In this document: one piece after another, positions 1-11,330 of the stretch
How positions within the stretch are numbered: the first letter of the stretch is position 1
Layout: every line of letters begins with the position of its first letter
Assembly: GCA_963691705.1 (NCBI GenBank)
Contig: OY829537.1
Location: 69,523,352 to 69,587,351 of the forward strand
Source of the DNA: Viola odorata
Taxonomy: Eukaryota; Streptophyta; Magnoliopsida; Malpighiales; Violaceae
DNA: 64,000 nt
Direction of reading: 5' to 3'
Position numbers and translations under genes: made by a program
The notes under the pieces: generated by a model
The model's database searches: none
Seen by the model: only the letters and a program-made list of their open reading frames with translations
Told to the model about the DNA's origin: nothing

Positions 1-222
1 TGAGCAGTATCTGATTAATTATTCTTTCTCATGATCTTTTTGTTTTAATATTCCTCCGAAGCCTATGTCAGATGCGTCTGTTTCTACAATTAAGTCAGCG
101 GAAGGGTTAGGAATTCCTAAACAAGGAAGGTTTTTCATTTTTTCTTTAATATTTTTAACAATAATTGTCATATTTTCATTCCATGGTGGAGGATTTTTTC
201 TAAGTCTTTGATATAATGGCAA
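1..222 (-). pseudogene. Caulimovirid RNase H, start of domain
   Basis: The last part of the polyprotein in this window reads into the RNase H start, with LIVETDASDIGFGGIL, where the aspartate after VET is the first catalytic residue. It is in another frame than the reverse transcriptase. A stop falls at about 19-21 and the rest of the domain lies outside or is missing. Confidence 0.7.
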
Positions 223-1094
223 ACAGATGGTTCTTAGGTTTTTAATAAAATCTGAAACATAATTTAGGCATCCTAAGAATCGTTGTAATTGTTTTTTATC
301 TTTTATTTCATCTGGGAATTTATCTGTAAATTCTATTGATCTACTTATTGGTTTAATGGTTTCTTGATAAATATCGAATCCTTAAAATCTAATTTTTGTT
401 TGATATAATTTTAGTTTGGTAGCTGAGACTACCAATCCATTTTCTTTTAATATTTTAAGAATTTGTTTAAATGATTAAAATGTTCTGTTATAGATTTTGA
501 GAATACTAATACATCATCTATATATACAATGGTGAATTTTATATAAGGATTTAAAATATCGTTCATTATATTTTGAAATTCTGAGGGTGCGTTTTTTAGT
601 CCAAATGGCATTACATTCCATTCATAATGATCAAACTGTACAGTAAAGGTGGTTTTATACTTGTCTTTTTCAGTAATTTGGATTTGCCAAAATCCTGATT
701 TCATATCAAATTTTGAAAATATAGTTGCTCCGTTTAGTCTTTTAATTAAATCTCTTTTATTAGGTATAGGGTATCTTATCCATTGTAATGCTTTATTTAA
801 AGGTTTATAGTTAATTACTAATCTTGGAGCTCCTCGTTCTATTTCTGCTTGGTTTTGAACATAAAAAGCAGCACAGGACCATGGAGATTTACTTGGTCTA
901 ATGAGTTTTTTCTTTAATAGAGTATCTATTTCTTGTTTACAGTATTCCAATAATTCTTTATTCATTTGTATAGGTTTGGCTTTAGTAGGTATATTTCTTT
1001 CATTGAATTTTTTTTCATAGGGTAGTTCTATTATATGTTTTTTTCTATTCCAAAAGGCATTTGGAAGTTCAGAGCATACTTCTTTTTCAAACAA
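223..1094 (-). pseudogene. Caulimovirid reverse transcriptase
   Basis: This is the RNA-dependent DNA polymerase of the pararetrovirus. Visible motifs are SPWSCAAFYV, RLVINYKPLN, FSKFDMKSGFWQI, MPFGLKNAPSEFQ and the catalytic YIDD at about 515-526. The core (447-1094) is open for 215 residues and keeps its catalytic aspartates. The frame stops at 447-449; the thumb and connection sequence continues to about 223 with more stops and a frame change. The motifs are clearly caulimovirid and not gypsy or copia. Confidence 0.9.
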
Positions 1095-1155
1095 ATTTTG
1101 AAAATATTTTATTTTTTCTATATTATTATGATTTTGTAGTTCTTCTTCAATTCTT

Positions 1156-2247
1156 TTAAAATTTATTTCTTTTGTTAAATGGTGTAAATGTTTTTTTCTT
1201 TTGGATTAACATAATATGTTTTGAGATAGAGTAAGTTTTTAATATATCAACATCTCTCTGTTGTGGTTTTTGGATGAACTGGAAACAAATTTCGGTATTA
1301 AAAATTCTAGTTTTTAGTCCTTCATTATCTACTGTGAACGGATTTATTTGAGTAATAAAGGGAGTTCCCAATATTATGCTTTGATTTAAATCTTTTACTA
1401 ATATGAATGTGTTTCTGAGACAAAATCCTTTATTACATATATTTACATTGGAAAGTTTATAGTTAATTTGGAGTTTAGATCTGTTGGCTCCATTTAAAGT
1501 TTCTTTGGTTTTTTCATAATATTAAGTAGGTATTAATCCTTCTTGAATACAATTTTGATCTGCTCCTGAATCTACTAGAGCGCATACATTCATATGAAAT
1601 TCTTTGTTTATGACTAAATCTATATTTACATACCACTTTTGGAATTCTATTTTGAAAATTGCATTTAAATAATTTTCTTCTGTAGTTCCTAAAGCTTCAT
1701 TGGTTATTTCTTGATTCATTTCTTCTAAATTTTTAGGTTGTTCCTCATTTGGCATCATAATTTTTATGTTTAATTTAGTATTTTCTATTTGCAATTTTTT
1801 TATATCCATTTTGATATGTTTTATTTCTTCTTTCAAATCTTGAGTTGATATTATAGATTCTTTAGGGGAAAATCTATTAATAATGTTTTTTAAATTGTAT
1901 GGTTCTATTTCTTTAGTTTCTTTTTCTCTTATTATTAAGTCTTTTAATTTATTTAAATATTCTCTTTGTATTTCGGGATCCTCTATTTTTCCTAATATTT
2001 CGATTAACATTTCTTTTTCTTTAGTAATTGTATTTATTTGTTTATATACACAAGAGCATATATTGGAGTCTTTTTCTTCTTCATCTGATTGTTCTTTACT
2101 GTCCAAAGAATCATCCTGAATTGAGTCAATTTCTAACTCTTCACTACTAGTGTCTTCTATGTCATCATCAGTGCTAGAGTTTAATAGTTGTATCATTTGA
2201 TATTTGATTTCCTCATCAATTTCAAGTTCTTGAATTTTTTGTTTCAT
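1156..2247 (-). pseudogene. Caulimovirid coiled-coil spacer and aspartic protease
   Basis: The first two thirds is an acidic, glutamate- and lysine-rich, probably coiled-coil spacer. It is followed by a retropepsin-like protease: the catalytic motif is seen as VDSGAD near 1555-1590 and the C-terminal ILGTPF motif near 1360-1380. A single in-frame stop at 1522-1524 splits the protease; the downstream part reads on in the same frame. The enzyme would cut the polyprotein. The reverse transcriptase follows in another frame, so there is a frameshift between about 1095 and 1160. Confidence 0.75.
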
Positions 2248-3366
2248 TCTACAATTATTTTTATAATGTCCTGTCTGTCCACATTTAAAACAGGTAGGGA
2301 TTTTGTTTTGTTTATTGGGTCTAAATTTATTAAATCTTATTTTGTAATATTTTCTTTGGTAGCTTTTGTTAGGTCTTTCCGGGTACCTAGAGCTTTTATA
2401 ATTTTTTCTTATTGGTCATCATTGTTTTTTATATTTTCTTAAAGGGGGTATTATTGTTTCGTATCCATATTGAGCACAAAATGTTCCTAATTCTTTTTTA
2501 CTTTGATGAAGTTCATTTTTCATTTTAGCTTTTAATTTTAAATTGGTACAGAGAGCTAATCCTTCGTTATTGATGTGTGCTATAATTTCGCCATAGGTTA
2601 ATAATGGATAAGGAATTACTCCACTATAAAGATTTTTAATTCTAGTTTTTACTTTTTCTGCAAATAGATTTGGTAATCCTGAAATAAAATTTTCTTTCTA
2701 GAATGAATGATTACAATCCTCTGTTAGGAATATTTTTGTTAGAAATATCTCTTTGTACCATCTAAAATCTTGCAGTTTTGGATAGGTTAAATTAACCAAT
2801 TTTTCTGTTGTTTTTTCTTGAAATTGACTTGGTTCTCCCACAAAATGTTTTAATATAGTATAAACTAATACATTAGTAGCGTCCTCTTTGGGTTCTTCAT
2901 TTTCTGTTTTTTTTTCGAGAATAGGAATGCGTTTAAATGGAGAGGCTGGAATAGTGTTATTATGATGGGTTATTTGTATGTCTTCTAAAGGAGGATATAC
3001 AGATTCTACATTTGTATTTAAGGCAGTTTTCCATATTTGTTTTGATGATTTTATCACGTTAACATTTTTTATATCGTGTAGATCTAATTGTTTTTGAAAC
3101 CAGGTAAAAAATGGGATATGAATCTCTAATTCTTCTAGATCTTTATAAAATCTTTCTTGGATATAATCATTTTCTTCTTTACTGAATGCTTTAAAAAATT
3201 GTGTTCTTAATTCAGTTTTTGAAGGATCATAGAATTCTTTTCTTAATCTTTCCTTATCTATTTTATATTTGTCTTTTTTAATCATATTTAATTGATTTGA
3301 ATATCTCATGTCACTATGAGTAGGGGATGGTGATTTTATAGTTTCTTGTTCACTATTTTGATCCAT
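2248..3366 (-). pseudogene. Caulimovirid capsid region with CCHC zinc knuckle
   Basis: This stretch sits between the movement and protease regions, where these viruses encode the capsid domain. The first 222 residues are hydrophilic and charged, ending at a stop at 2698-2700. The same frame continues through at least one further stop cluster near 2420 to a zinc knuckle at 2251-2292 (CFKCGQTGHYKNNC, the C-x2-C-x4-H-x4-C pattern). A knuckle at the capsid C-terminus is characteristic of caulimovirids and binds the viral nucleic acid. The stops make this copy non-functional. Confidence 0.75.
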
Positions 3367-3372
3367 ATTTTG

Positions 3373-4032
3373 TTAGTATGGTTGTGGAATATTTTTATTA
3401 AAATCAACACCTCTTAATACAGATCCTGATAAAGTTCTAGATAAAATTGGTCTTTCGATATTGCTTATTGATTTTCTAAAACTAGTTATATTTAAATGTT
3501 CTGGGTTTGATTCAAATATCAATCTTATATTTCCATATTCATCTTCTTGTGCTTTTGCAGGTTGTGTTCGTGGAATTATAGTTTGTGATTCATTTGCTTT
3601 CGATAGAATCCATTCATTGGGTAAAGTAATTTGATTCCATTGTAATAATTTTGGTGTTTGCTCTGTATTAGCTTCAATTAAAAGTGTTTCATTTTTTGGA
3701 GAATGTTTTATAGCTTTAGGGTTTATATTAGTTGTCATTACTTTATAATATATTTTGTATATTAGTGCTATATTTCTAGAGTCTTTAATCATGTTATCTG
3801 GAGTTTTAATATTTAAAGTTAGGGTTTTTAAGATGTTTGGATCAAATAGAGATATTGAAAATTTTGGGTAATAATTAAAATATACTGGTCCTTTAACCAG
3901 GTTTGATTGAAAAATGACTAATAAAGAATTATCAAAATTTTGGAATCTAGCGTCCCTTAGGCACATTAATATTGGGAAATCTAAACCTTGTCGATGTAAG
4001 GGTTTTACGGCTATTTGAATTAGTCCAATATA
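3373..4032 (-). pseudogene. Caulimovirid movement protein, 5'-truncated
   Basis: The product is a 30K-type cell-to-cell movement protein that lets caulimovirids pass plasmodesmata. The open frame from 3966 continues upstream without a stop to about 4032, where the segment with AVKPL and then CLRDAR is read; this is a recognisable caulimovirid movement-protein stretch. Similarity stops at 4032, where a duplicated piece of the protease-region sequence is joined on. The N-terminal part is therefore missing. The downstream end is a stop at 3373-3375, just before the capsid region in the same frame. That stop may be original or a mutation. Confidence 0.75.
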
Positions 4033-4086
4033 TTTTTTAAATTGTATGGTTCTATTTCTTTAGTTTTTTTTTCTCTTATTATGAAG
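4033..4086 (-). repeat. 54-bp duplicate of internal viral sequence at the break
   Basis: By eye, bases 4033-4086 match 1886-1939 of the same viral copy in the same orientation with two mismatches (at 4067 and 4083). The match begins exactly where movement-protein similarity ends, and flanking sequences on both sides differ. It marks a rearrangement joint between two pieces of the virus. Confidence 0.8.
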
Positions 4087-5188
4087 GGAATTTCGGATCA
4101 AGGTGTGTGTGAGAAAATGGTTTTTTTAGAACTTACCCGAAATTTCTAAGCAAGCTAAAAGTGCATTTTGTCTTTACCGATTTGGGCTAGTTCATATGTG
4201 CACACTTAGAAAATGATTTGGTTGGTGCATGTGACTTGGGAAAAGGCTGCGGAAATGTGTGAGGAAAAGATGACACAAGTGTAAGAGTGTTCTTCCAACT
4301 TGGGTCAAGCAAAACACAACATGTGCTTGCAATTAATTCAGTAAACTTGAATAAGAAAAACACTCACACTTGAAGACATGAAGATGAACGTTTGAAGGTT
4401 TGAACACTTGAAGATTTGAAGATCTAAGTGTCCATAAACAAAAAAACTTGATGAAGAAAAAAGATATTCGAATAATGGCTACAAAAATTCTTTGTGTGCT
4501 AAAAATGAAAATCTTGTGACCACATTGAAAACTTGTGGATGGAAAACTCTTAGAACATGTAAAAGTTTGATAAAACGTGTCTTGAGTAGCAAGTGCTCCG
4601 CTACCACATGATATGGCCCGAGTCACCTTAGCTTGGGCGTTTAGTGAGCACAAGTTTTTATGTCTCAAAACTAAAGCTTTAACTAGGTGATTTGGAACCA
4701 AAAGAAAGATAAGAGATGGATCTAGCTCAAGATAAGTTAAACACAACCAATGAACAGGCAAGAGTGCGGAAAAAGATAGAAGAAATAAACAAGCGGATTA
4801 GATAAAGAAATGATGAAAATACAAACCGAAAATGTAATGCTTATATTAAAGAAAAAAAACCAATTACAAGTTTGATGATTGAAAGTTTTACTTGTGAGAA
4901 TGTGAGTATCATCAACTACACATCAAAAAAGGGAGTCTTTGGTCAATAAGGGTGGAAGTTTCCTCTACTCTAAATAATATCAACTTGAAAAAAAGCTAAG
5001 GAAAATATCCTGACATTAGCCTATTTATATCTAGGGTAGAAAGAAGCTAAAAATGACTAAAAGAGCGTTAGGAATGGCCGACTAACTTGGGTACTTCAAA
5101 AGGTTGGACTTGGGCTCAAAAGGTGCTAGTCGCACCATATAGCCATATGCCACGACTAGGGCCCTTTGTTCATGTGTGCCATGGGCAT
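4087..5188 (-). repeat. Non-coding block, probable LTR sequence of element B
   Basis: No gene is seen. A minus-strand TATA-like box lies at 5022-5029 in a context (agcctatttata) like that at 21529-21536. The preceding 200 bases resemble 16846-17034, which precedes the latter box once element C is removed. I infer that this is a diverged LTR portion of the minus-strand gypsy element B, cut from its other half (13728 onward) by the insertion of element A. The outer boundary near 4087 was not resolved. Confidence 0.4.
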
Positions 5189-5409
5189 TGATACAAGCCC
5201 AACAGCCGAGGCCCAAAGGCCGCCCCGAAGCCCGCGAGGCTACGCCACAAGGGCCACTAAGGGCCGAGACATAGCCGTCTTGATCATCAAGACCCTTCGG
5301 GCCGAGGAGAGCAATGTGAAGGCCGCAGACCAATGGAGCCTTTGCATCTACGCCAACGACTCGACTCGCAGCCACAAGTCCGAGACCGCGCATGGCACGA
5401 ATGCCACGA

Positions 5410-5760
5410 CCAAGCCCAGCGCCAAGGCCTCGCTCGTGCACATCGCCAAAGCCACGGCCGAGCCCAGCGCCAAGGACTCGCTCGCGTACATCGCCAAAGC
5501 CACGACCGAGCCCAGCGCCAAGGCCTCACTCGCGCACATCGCCAAAGCCACGGTCGAGCCCAGCGCCAAGGCCTCGCTCGCACACATCACCAAAGCCATG
5601 GCCGAGCCCAACACCAAGACCTCGCTCGCACTTAACGCCAAGGCCTCACCAAAACCACACCCTGAGGCCGAGCCCAACATCAAGGCCACGACCGAGCCCA
5701 ACATCAAGGCCACGGCCGAGCCCAGCGCCAAGGCCTCGCCAAAGCCACGCACCAAGGCCA
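5410..5760 (+). repeat. 48-bp minisatellite in U3 of element A
   Basis: About four full 48-bp units are followed by shorter 24-bp and variant units. The period is a multiple of three, so each unit reads as 16 codons, EPSAKASLAHIAKATA with variants. The whole stretch 5166-5840 is open in this frame. The matching array in the 3' LTR is at about 12850-13210. Confidence 0.9.
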
Positions 5761-5893
5761 AGGCTACGGTCGAGCCACGTCATACACCATCATCCGCGCC
5801 TAGTCACTCAGCCAAGCGGGCCCGCATCACCTATGAGTAAGGACCCCTTTGTCCAAGGGCGTTTGGGGTATTTTCCCTTGTAAATATCTAGGC

Positions 5894-5900
5894 TATAAAA
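5894..5900 (+). promoter_or_regulatory. TATA box of element A LTR promoter
   Basis: TATAAAA inside the 5' LTR, about 55 bases after the end of the U3 open frame; the same box is at 13340-13346 in the 3' LTR. Transcription of the element would start about 25-30 bases downstream. Confidence 0.7.
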
Positions 5901-6283
5901 TGAGGGACTTGTCTTCATTTTTAGCTTGCTTTTGATTTTGAGATTTTTATCTTAAGCCTTAAGCCATTCCTTAGACTAGCTCTAGGAGGATCTTAGATCC
6001 ATTCCGTCCACCTCGTCAAGGTGGCCGGATCGTTTGCTTTCTTAGAGAAAGCTTGTCTTCTTCAAGACACCCTCAACCGCTTGCACTCCATCCGAGCCTT
6101 TGAGCTTATACATATGTAAACCATTTCCTTTTCATCTTAAATACTTCACCGTGCCTTTTCCTTACTAAACATCCTCCGCTCAACATCATTTCCATGAATC
6201 GCGTCAACGCCAACCGCGCCAAAGACTAGATCCGTGCTCATCAACGAAGGCCAAGCTCTTCAAGGCGCTTGGGCCGTATCATG

Positions 6284-6298
6284 TGGTAGCGAAGCACC
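6284..6298 (+). other. Element A primer-binding site, degenerate
   Basis: Two bases after the LTR the sequence TGGTAGCGAAGCACC resembles the plant initiator-tRNA(Met) primer site (TGGTATCAGAGC type), as does the site of element C. The match is partial, so the tRNA assignment is tentative. Confidence 0.5.
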
Positions 6299-7450
6299 AA
6301 CTGTCTTCATGGTTGCAACCTTCATCACCTACAAGGTATTTCCACAGTTCAAAATCGTTCCCTTGTTGTTCTTGTCATTTTCGGCCATTTGGGTCTTTTC
6401 GAAATTTTTGGCCATTTTCCCTTGTTTGATCCATCTAAAACGCTTTGCTCATATTGTTTGGTGTTTTTGGTGGATTAAATCTATTTTTCTTCATCTTTTT
6501 CATTCATAAACGTGTTGGTGTCCATAGCATTTTTCTACAACCCACAAAATATGAGACAAGTGTCCTAGAGTATGGTTTGTCCTTTTGTGTGAGTCACTTG
6601 GTGAGTCATCCTTGTATGTGCAACCGGTGGCCTTCAACCTAAAATACTATAACACACCCTAGGCAATCATTTATAACCGTACCCTCCTATCAATCATTGA
6701 TACACACACTTGCCCTTATCACCCAAGGTCTTATCAATCATTGATACGCATGAGCTCTTATCATCTGCACCACCTCTTATCACTAGCACGTATCACTTGC
6801 ACTTATCATTTGTGCACTACAAGTATTGCATCATTAATCAATACTTGTCATACATCTTGGAGCTCTCTTGCACTAAAAAATAAATAAATATAGAATTCAA
6901 AAAAAAAAAAAAAAAAAAAACGAATTCAAAAACAAAAAGAAAAGAATTAAAAAAAAAAAGAAACAAATTGAGTCAATGCAAGGGGCTTGAGATAGTAAGC
7001 AAGGCCGAAAACTTGTGGAGATTTGCATTTGAGCTTGAATCATTGAGACACTTGATCATAAGTTCTTGTCTTAGTTATCTTGTTTCCTTCTTTTATCTTC
7101 GGTTTATTCTTGAGTAGTTTGTGCTTGCTTTTCTTTTGTGTTTGGTATTTCTTCTTTGATTCTCACATCTTTCCTACTCTAGGTCTAAGGTGCACATCAT
7201 TGTAACTTCGTGTGCCGCCCTAGTCCTTCCGTGCCTTTATTTCTTACCCTTGTTTTCCTTGCATGTCCCCTTGTTTGCCTTAGAGTCTTGTTGGTCTAAG
7301 ATTGGTTTGGGGCTTGAGTGAGAACAGAGAGGCGTGAGGAGGGAGAGCGAATTAGAGAGTAGAGCGAAACATGAGAAGAAACACGTGAGGGAGGGCACTA
7401 ACCTTATTTTGCATAAGAATTGCGTTTGTTCATTTTGTAGGTACGTGACT
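6299..7450 (+). other. Element A untranslated leader
   Basis: About 1.15 kb between primer site and gag with no supported gene. It holds an A-rich tract (about 6880-6965) and a short array with the words cttatca/tcattgatac near 6665-6830. Two short open frames at 6234-6642 have no recognisable features. Confidence 0.7.
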
Positions 7451-9060
7451 ATGTCTCGAAATGTTGATCATTCGGGGGGAGAGTCTAATGAGTCGGTGCA
7501 TGGGGGCGGATATGGAGAGGGGAATAGGGAGGAGCCCGCACCTCATGATGTCCTAGCCAACCTCTCGGCATGGATGGAGGAAAGGCTGACCAATCAAGAG
7601 ATCATGATGGCCAACAAACAAACCATGATGGCCGATCAACAAGCCATGATGGCTCGGATGATGACTGTCATAACTACCTTGACCGAGAAGGGGGCCGCAC
7701 CCACACCACCAGTCCCACCACCACCCCCACCCCACATACAACCACAACTATAACCACCAATATAGCCCCACCTATAACCACCAATCCCACCCCAAACGCA
7801 ACCCCAAATACAAACACAACCCCCACCCCGGCAGCAAGATCACCTAAAACAGCCCGCAACCCACTTCCACCAAAGGACCGGGCCAAAGAACCCTAATGAT
7901 ATGGACTACTATGCCTTCGACCACCCCAACCGTGAGGAAGTAGAAGTGGCCGAGAGTGTGGCAAGCGAGGACCTTGCGCTGCCATGCGGGATGACCCTAG
8001 GACTGCTACGGACCCGCCACCACCTATCCGAACCCCCATCTAAACAAAAGAACTTCCTAAACACTATCACCCAAGGCACCCGAAACACCGATCCCAACCT
8101 ACACTTACCAAGGGCCAATGGCTACGTTCCCCCGAGGCAATCACCTAGAGCACCGCACCAAAATCCACCCATTGAGCCGCCGGGTCACCTAGAGTATGAG
8201 AGGGACGACGGTTATGAAGAAAGAGGGCCTCGGTATCAAAGGGAGAGAGGGGACGACTATCACAATCCGAAGTTGCCCTTGCCTAGTTTTGAGGGGAAAG
8301 ATGACCCCGAGGCCTACTTTGATTGGGAAAACAAGATGGAGCGCATCTTTGCTAACTATGACTACTCCAAGAGCAAGAAGGTAAAGCTAGCCGTGGTTGA
8401 GTTTATGGGATTAGCCATTCAATGGTGGGACCGTATATTGGTTAGTAGACGGCTTGAGGGAGGGCTTGTAGTGACCGAATGGGAGGAGTTATTGAGGGAA
8501 ATGAGGCACAGGTTTGTGCCCCCTCCTTACATGAGAGACTTATACCAGCGTCTTCAATCTCTTCACCGAGGGCCGAGGAGTGTGAGTGAGTTCTATCATG
8601 AGATGCTCACCCTTATCTTTCGTGCGGAGGTTAGCGAAGGGGCCGAGGCCACCATGGCTCGTTTCATGGGAGGATTGCACAAGGAGATCGCAGACATGAT
8701 TGACTTCTACACCTACTCCACCTTGGATGACATGTATCTCCTCGCCATCGAAATTGAGAGGCAAGTAATCCGAAAGCCTAGACCTACATCTCAATTACCT
8801 ATCTCTACTTCTACCCTTTCTTCCACTTACAAGAAACCTTGGCCGAATGCCACCAAGGCAGTTGTGACCCCAACACCAAACACCTACCGCTCCATAGCAC
8901 CAAAACCAAACACCCAACTGAGCACTTACACACCTAGAGCGGCACCAAACACCAACCCACCCGAAAGGACTCGCACTAGGTACATCACGTGTTTCAAGCG
9001 CGGAGGGAAGGGGCACATGAGGGCTGAATACGCCAATAGAACGATGATGGTTCTAAGGGA
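7451..9060 (+). pseudogene. Element A Gag
   Basis: The structural protein that would form the virus-like particle. The likely start is the ATG at 7451 (MSRNVDHSGG). A methionine-rich NQEIMMANKQTMM segment and a proline-rich tract follow. The frame is broken at 7751-7900 by several stops in the low-complexity tract, then reopens from 7901. The retrotransposon Gag core is clear at about 8270-8800 (LPSFEGKDDPEAYFDWE, then AIQWWDR, RFVPPPYMRDLYQRL). The zinc knuckle at about 8985-9030 is CFKRGGKGHMRAEY, where the second and last cysteines of the C-x2-C-x4-H-x4-C pattern are lost. Not functional. Confidence 0.85.
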
Positions 9061-9720
9061 GGGAGGCGAGATAGTTAGTGAAGGGGAGGAAGACGAAGAA
9101 AGTAGCCCAAGGGACGAGTGGGGTGAAGAGGAAGGCTCTAGTGAGGAGAGCGATGACTATGACCATGTGGAGGTGCCTCAATGCCTCATTATAAGGAGGA
9201 ATTTGAGTATGAAGGGCCGAGAGGATGACGCCTCTATTGCACAAAGGGAAAATTTATTCCACATAAGGGGAACCTCCAACGGCATGGTTATATCCATCAT
9301 CATTGATAATGGGAGCTGCGCGGATGTGGCAAGCGCCCTCCTAGTCCACTCCTTGGGTCTTAGCACCTTGAGACATCCCCACCCGTACGTGCTGAATTGG
9401 TTCAAAGACGGGAGCACGGTCAAAGTTCAAAGGCAAGTCTTGGTGCCTTTCAACATCGGAGGCTACAAGGACAAGCGCTTGTGTGATGTGGCCCCGATGC
9501 AAGCAAGCCACTTGCTTCTCGGCCGGCCTTGGCAATATGACCGCAAGGCAATCCATGATGGGTTCAAAAACAACTATAAACTTTAGCATGAGGGCCGAAA
9601 GTTCTTGATACCACCCTTGTCCCCAAACCAAGTCTATGAGGACCAAATCAAGTTGGAGAAGGCTTACGCCACTTTTGAAATTTCAGTGTCACTTGGAAAG
9701 AAAGAGAGTGATTAGAGTGG
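9061..9720 (+). pseudogene. Element A aspartic protease
   Basis: This continues in the frame of Gag. After an acidic linker comes the retropepsin core IIIDNGSCADVAS (about 9290-9335), with DNG where an active enzyme usually has DSG or DTG. The flap and C-terminal hydrophobic LLLGRPWQYD follow at about 9520. The frame stops at 9584-9586. Protease-reverse transcriptase linker sequence continues to about 10040 with further stops. Confidence 0.8.
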
Positions 9721-10039
9721 AGAGAAGAAAGTGAGTGGGAAATATAGGGAAAACAGCGAGCATGAAAGTATTGAGCATGCGCCAAGAGGAGGGAACAAGG
9801 AAAGCCGAGAGAAAAAGGGAGCTGAGAGGGGCAAAACAAAGCTTGAAAAAAATGAGCAAGCTAGTGAGGCCTTTAGAGAGGCAAAAGTGGAGAGAAAAGT
9901 GAGCTTAATGGCAAAGGGGAAGGATGTTAGACATGCGCTCATCATGTGCAAGCTATGTATTTTGATTCGGTTTAAGTTCTTGGCCTTAAACGCCACTAAT
10001 GCTAACCCTTCCTTGCCAAGCTTGATTTCCCCTCTTTAG

Positions 10040-11330
10040 CAGGAATTTGGAGACATATTTCCGGATGAAATTCCCGAAGGCTTACTATCGACGAGGGGCA
10101 TTGAGCATAAGATCAACTTCGTCCCCGACTCCTCTTTGCTAAACCGGCCAGCGTACCGGTGCAATCCCAAGGAGACACAAGAGCTCCAAACTCAAGTTGA
10201 CGGGCTGCTAGCCAATGGCTTCATCCGAGAGTCTCTCGCCATGTGCCGAAAAAGGACGGGTCGTGGAGAATGTGCATGGACTGCCGTGCCATTAACAAGG
10301 TAACGATCAAATACTCCCACCCCATTCCTAGGCTAGATGACATGCTAGATGAGTTGTGCAATGCCAAAACATTTTCCAAAATTGATTTAGTAAGTGGGTA
10401 TCACCAAATCAAAATAAATGAAGGGGATCAATGGAAAATGACTTTTAAAATGAAATTTGGATTGTATGAGTGGCTTCTCATGCTGTTTGGCTTAACCAAT
10501 GCACCTAGCACATTCATGCGCCTCATGAACCATGTCTTAAGGCCGTTTATTGGCCATTTTGTGGTAGTATAATTTGATGATATCTTAGTGTATAGCATCT
10601 CTCCACAAGCCCATTTGGCCCACATAAGTTGTATGCCAAACTCTCCAAGTGTGAGTTTTGCTTGGAGGAAGTCCACTTTTTGGGTTTTATTGTAGGTGCC
10701 GAAGGACTTAAGGTGGACCAAGACAAGGTGAAGGCCATAGCCGAGTGGCCTGTGCCCACCACAGTAGGAGAAGTGAGATCCTTCCACGGGCTGGCCGGGT
10801 TCTATCGCCGGTTCGTGAAAGACTTTTCAACCATTGCGGCGCCCTTGAACGAACTCACTAAAAAGGACGTCCCGTTTGTGTGGGGGGAAGAACAAGCGAA
10901 AGCCTTTGCCACGCTCAAGGAAAGGCTCACCTCTAGCCCGGTTCTCATCCTTCCCAATTTTGAGCGCACCTTTGAGGTCGAATGTGACGTTAGTGGCATA
11001 GGGATCGGTGTGGTTTTGATACAAGACAAGAGGCCCATGGCATTTTTGATACAAGAAGTTGAAGGTGGCGCAGCTCAACTATTACACCTACGATAGGGAG
11101 CTATATGCGCTAGTGAGGGCGTTGGAAGTATGGGAGCATTACTTGACCCCAGAGGGAATTTGTGGTCCATACAGATCACTTGAGCCTTAAGTATCTCAAA
11201 GGGCAAAGGAAACTCAACAAGCGATACACCGCTTGGCTGGAATTCATAGAGAAGTTTCCGTATCACATCAAATACCTAAAGGGAAAGGACAATGTGGTGG
11301 CCGATGCTTTGTCCCGAAGGTATGTGCTTC
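10040..11330 (+). pseudogene. Element A reverse transcriptase and RNase H
   Basis: Ty3/gypsy polymerase: [30 protein letters not shown], and [13 protein letters not shown] are readable at 10243-10572. A short deletion near 10235 removes residues before PKKDG and shifts the frame. The tyrosine codon of the YFDD active site is a TAA stop (10570-10572), and about 40 residues after it are missing or scrambled (10590-10630). The frame resumes at 10629 with the connection domain ([21 protein letters not shown]). RNase H is read from FEVECDVSG (about 10970) and, after a frame change near 11090, to DNVVADALSRR (about 11320). Confidence 0.88.

Larger units (their letters stand above)
1..4086 (-). mobile_element. 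Endogenous pararetrovirus (Caulimoviridae) remnant
   Basis: This is an AT-rich integrated copy of a plant pararetrovirus read on the minus strand. In order it holds a movement protein, a capsid region with zinc knuckle, an aspartic protease, a reverse transcriptase and the start of RNase H. This order is known for the single-polyprotein caulimovirids (Petuvirus, Florendovirus). Movement, capsid and protease pieces share one reading frame and are split by stop codons; the frame shifts before the reverse transcriptase and again before RNase H. The left end runs out of the window. The right end is broken inside the movement gene at about 4032. It cannot be expressed as one protein. Family is well supported; the genus is a guess. 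Confidence 0.9.
5189..6281 (+). repeat. Element A 5' LTR
   Basis: 1093 bp, starting TGATAC and ending GTATCA. U3 is GC-rich and holds the 48-bp repeat array; a TATA box TATAAAA lies at 5894-5900. Sequence matches 12631-13727 over the full length with scattered substitutions and small indels. Confidence 0.93.

Noticed and set aside
5166..5840. Open frame of 224 codons that looks like a repeat-protein gene.
   Set aside because: It lies in the 5' LTR of element A and begins upstream of it by chance. I treat it as the U3-encoded pol tail, not a separate gene.
5287..5883. Several overlapping long frames in all directions at 5287-5883 and 12722-13286.
   Set aside because: GC-rich 48-bp repeats keep several frames open. 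Only the frame continuous with integrase has support.
6880..6965. Poly(A) tail of a LINE or SINE.
   Set aside because: No reverse transcriptase, SINE body or target duplication adjoins the A-rich tract; it is within the leader of element A.
7553..7896. Frames of glycine/valine- or threonine/proline-rich residues near 7553-7896.
   Set aside because: Shadows of the proline-rich low-complexity part of Gag.
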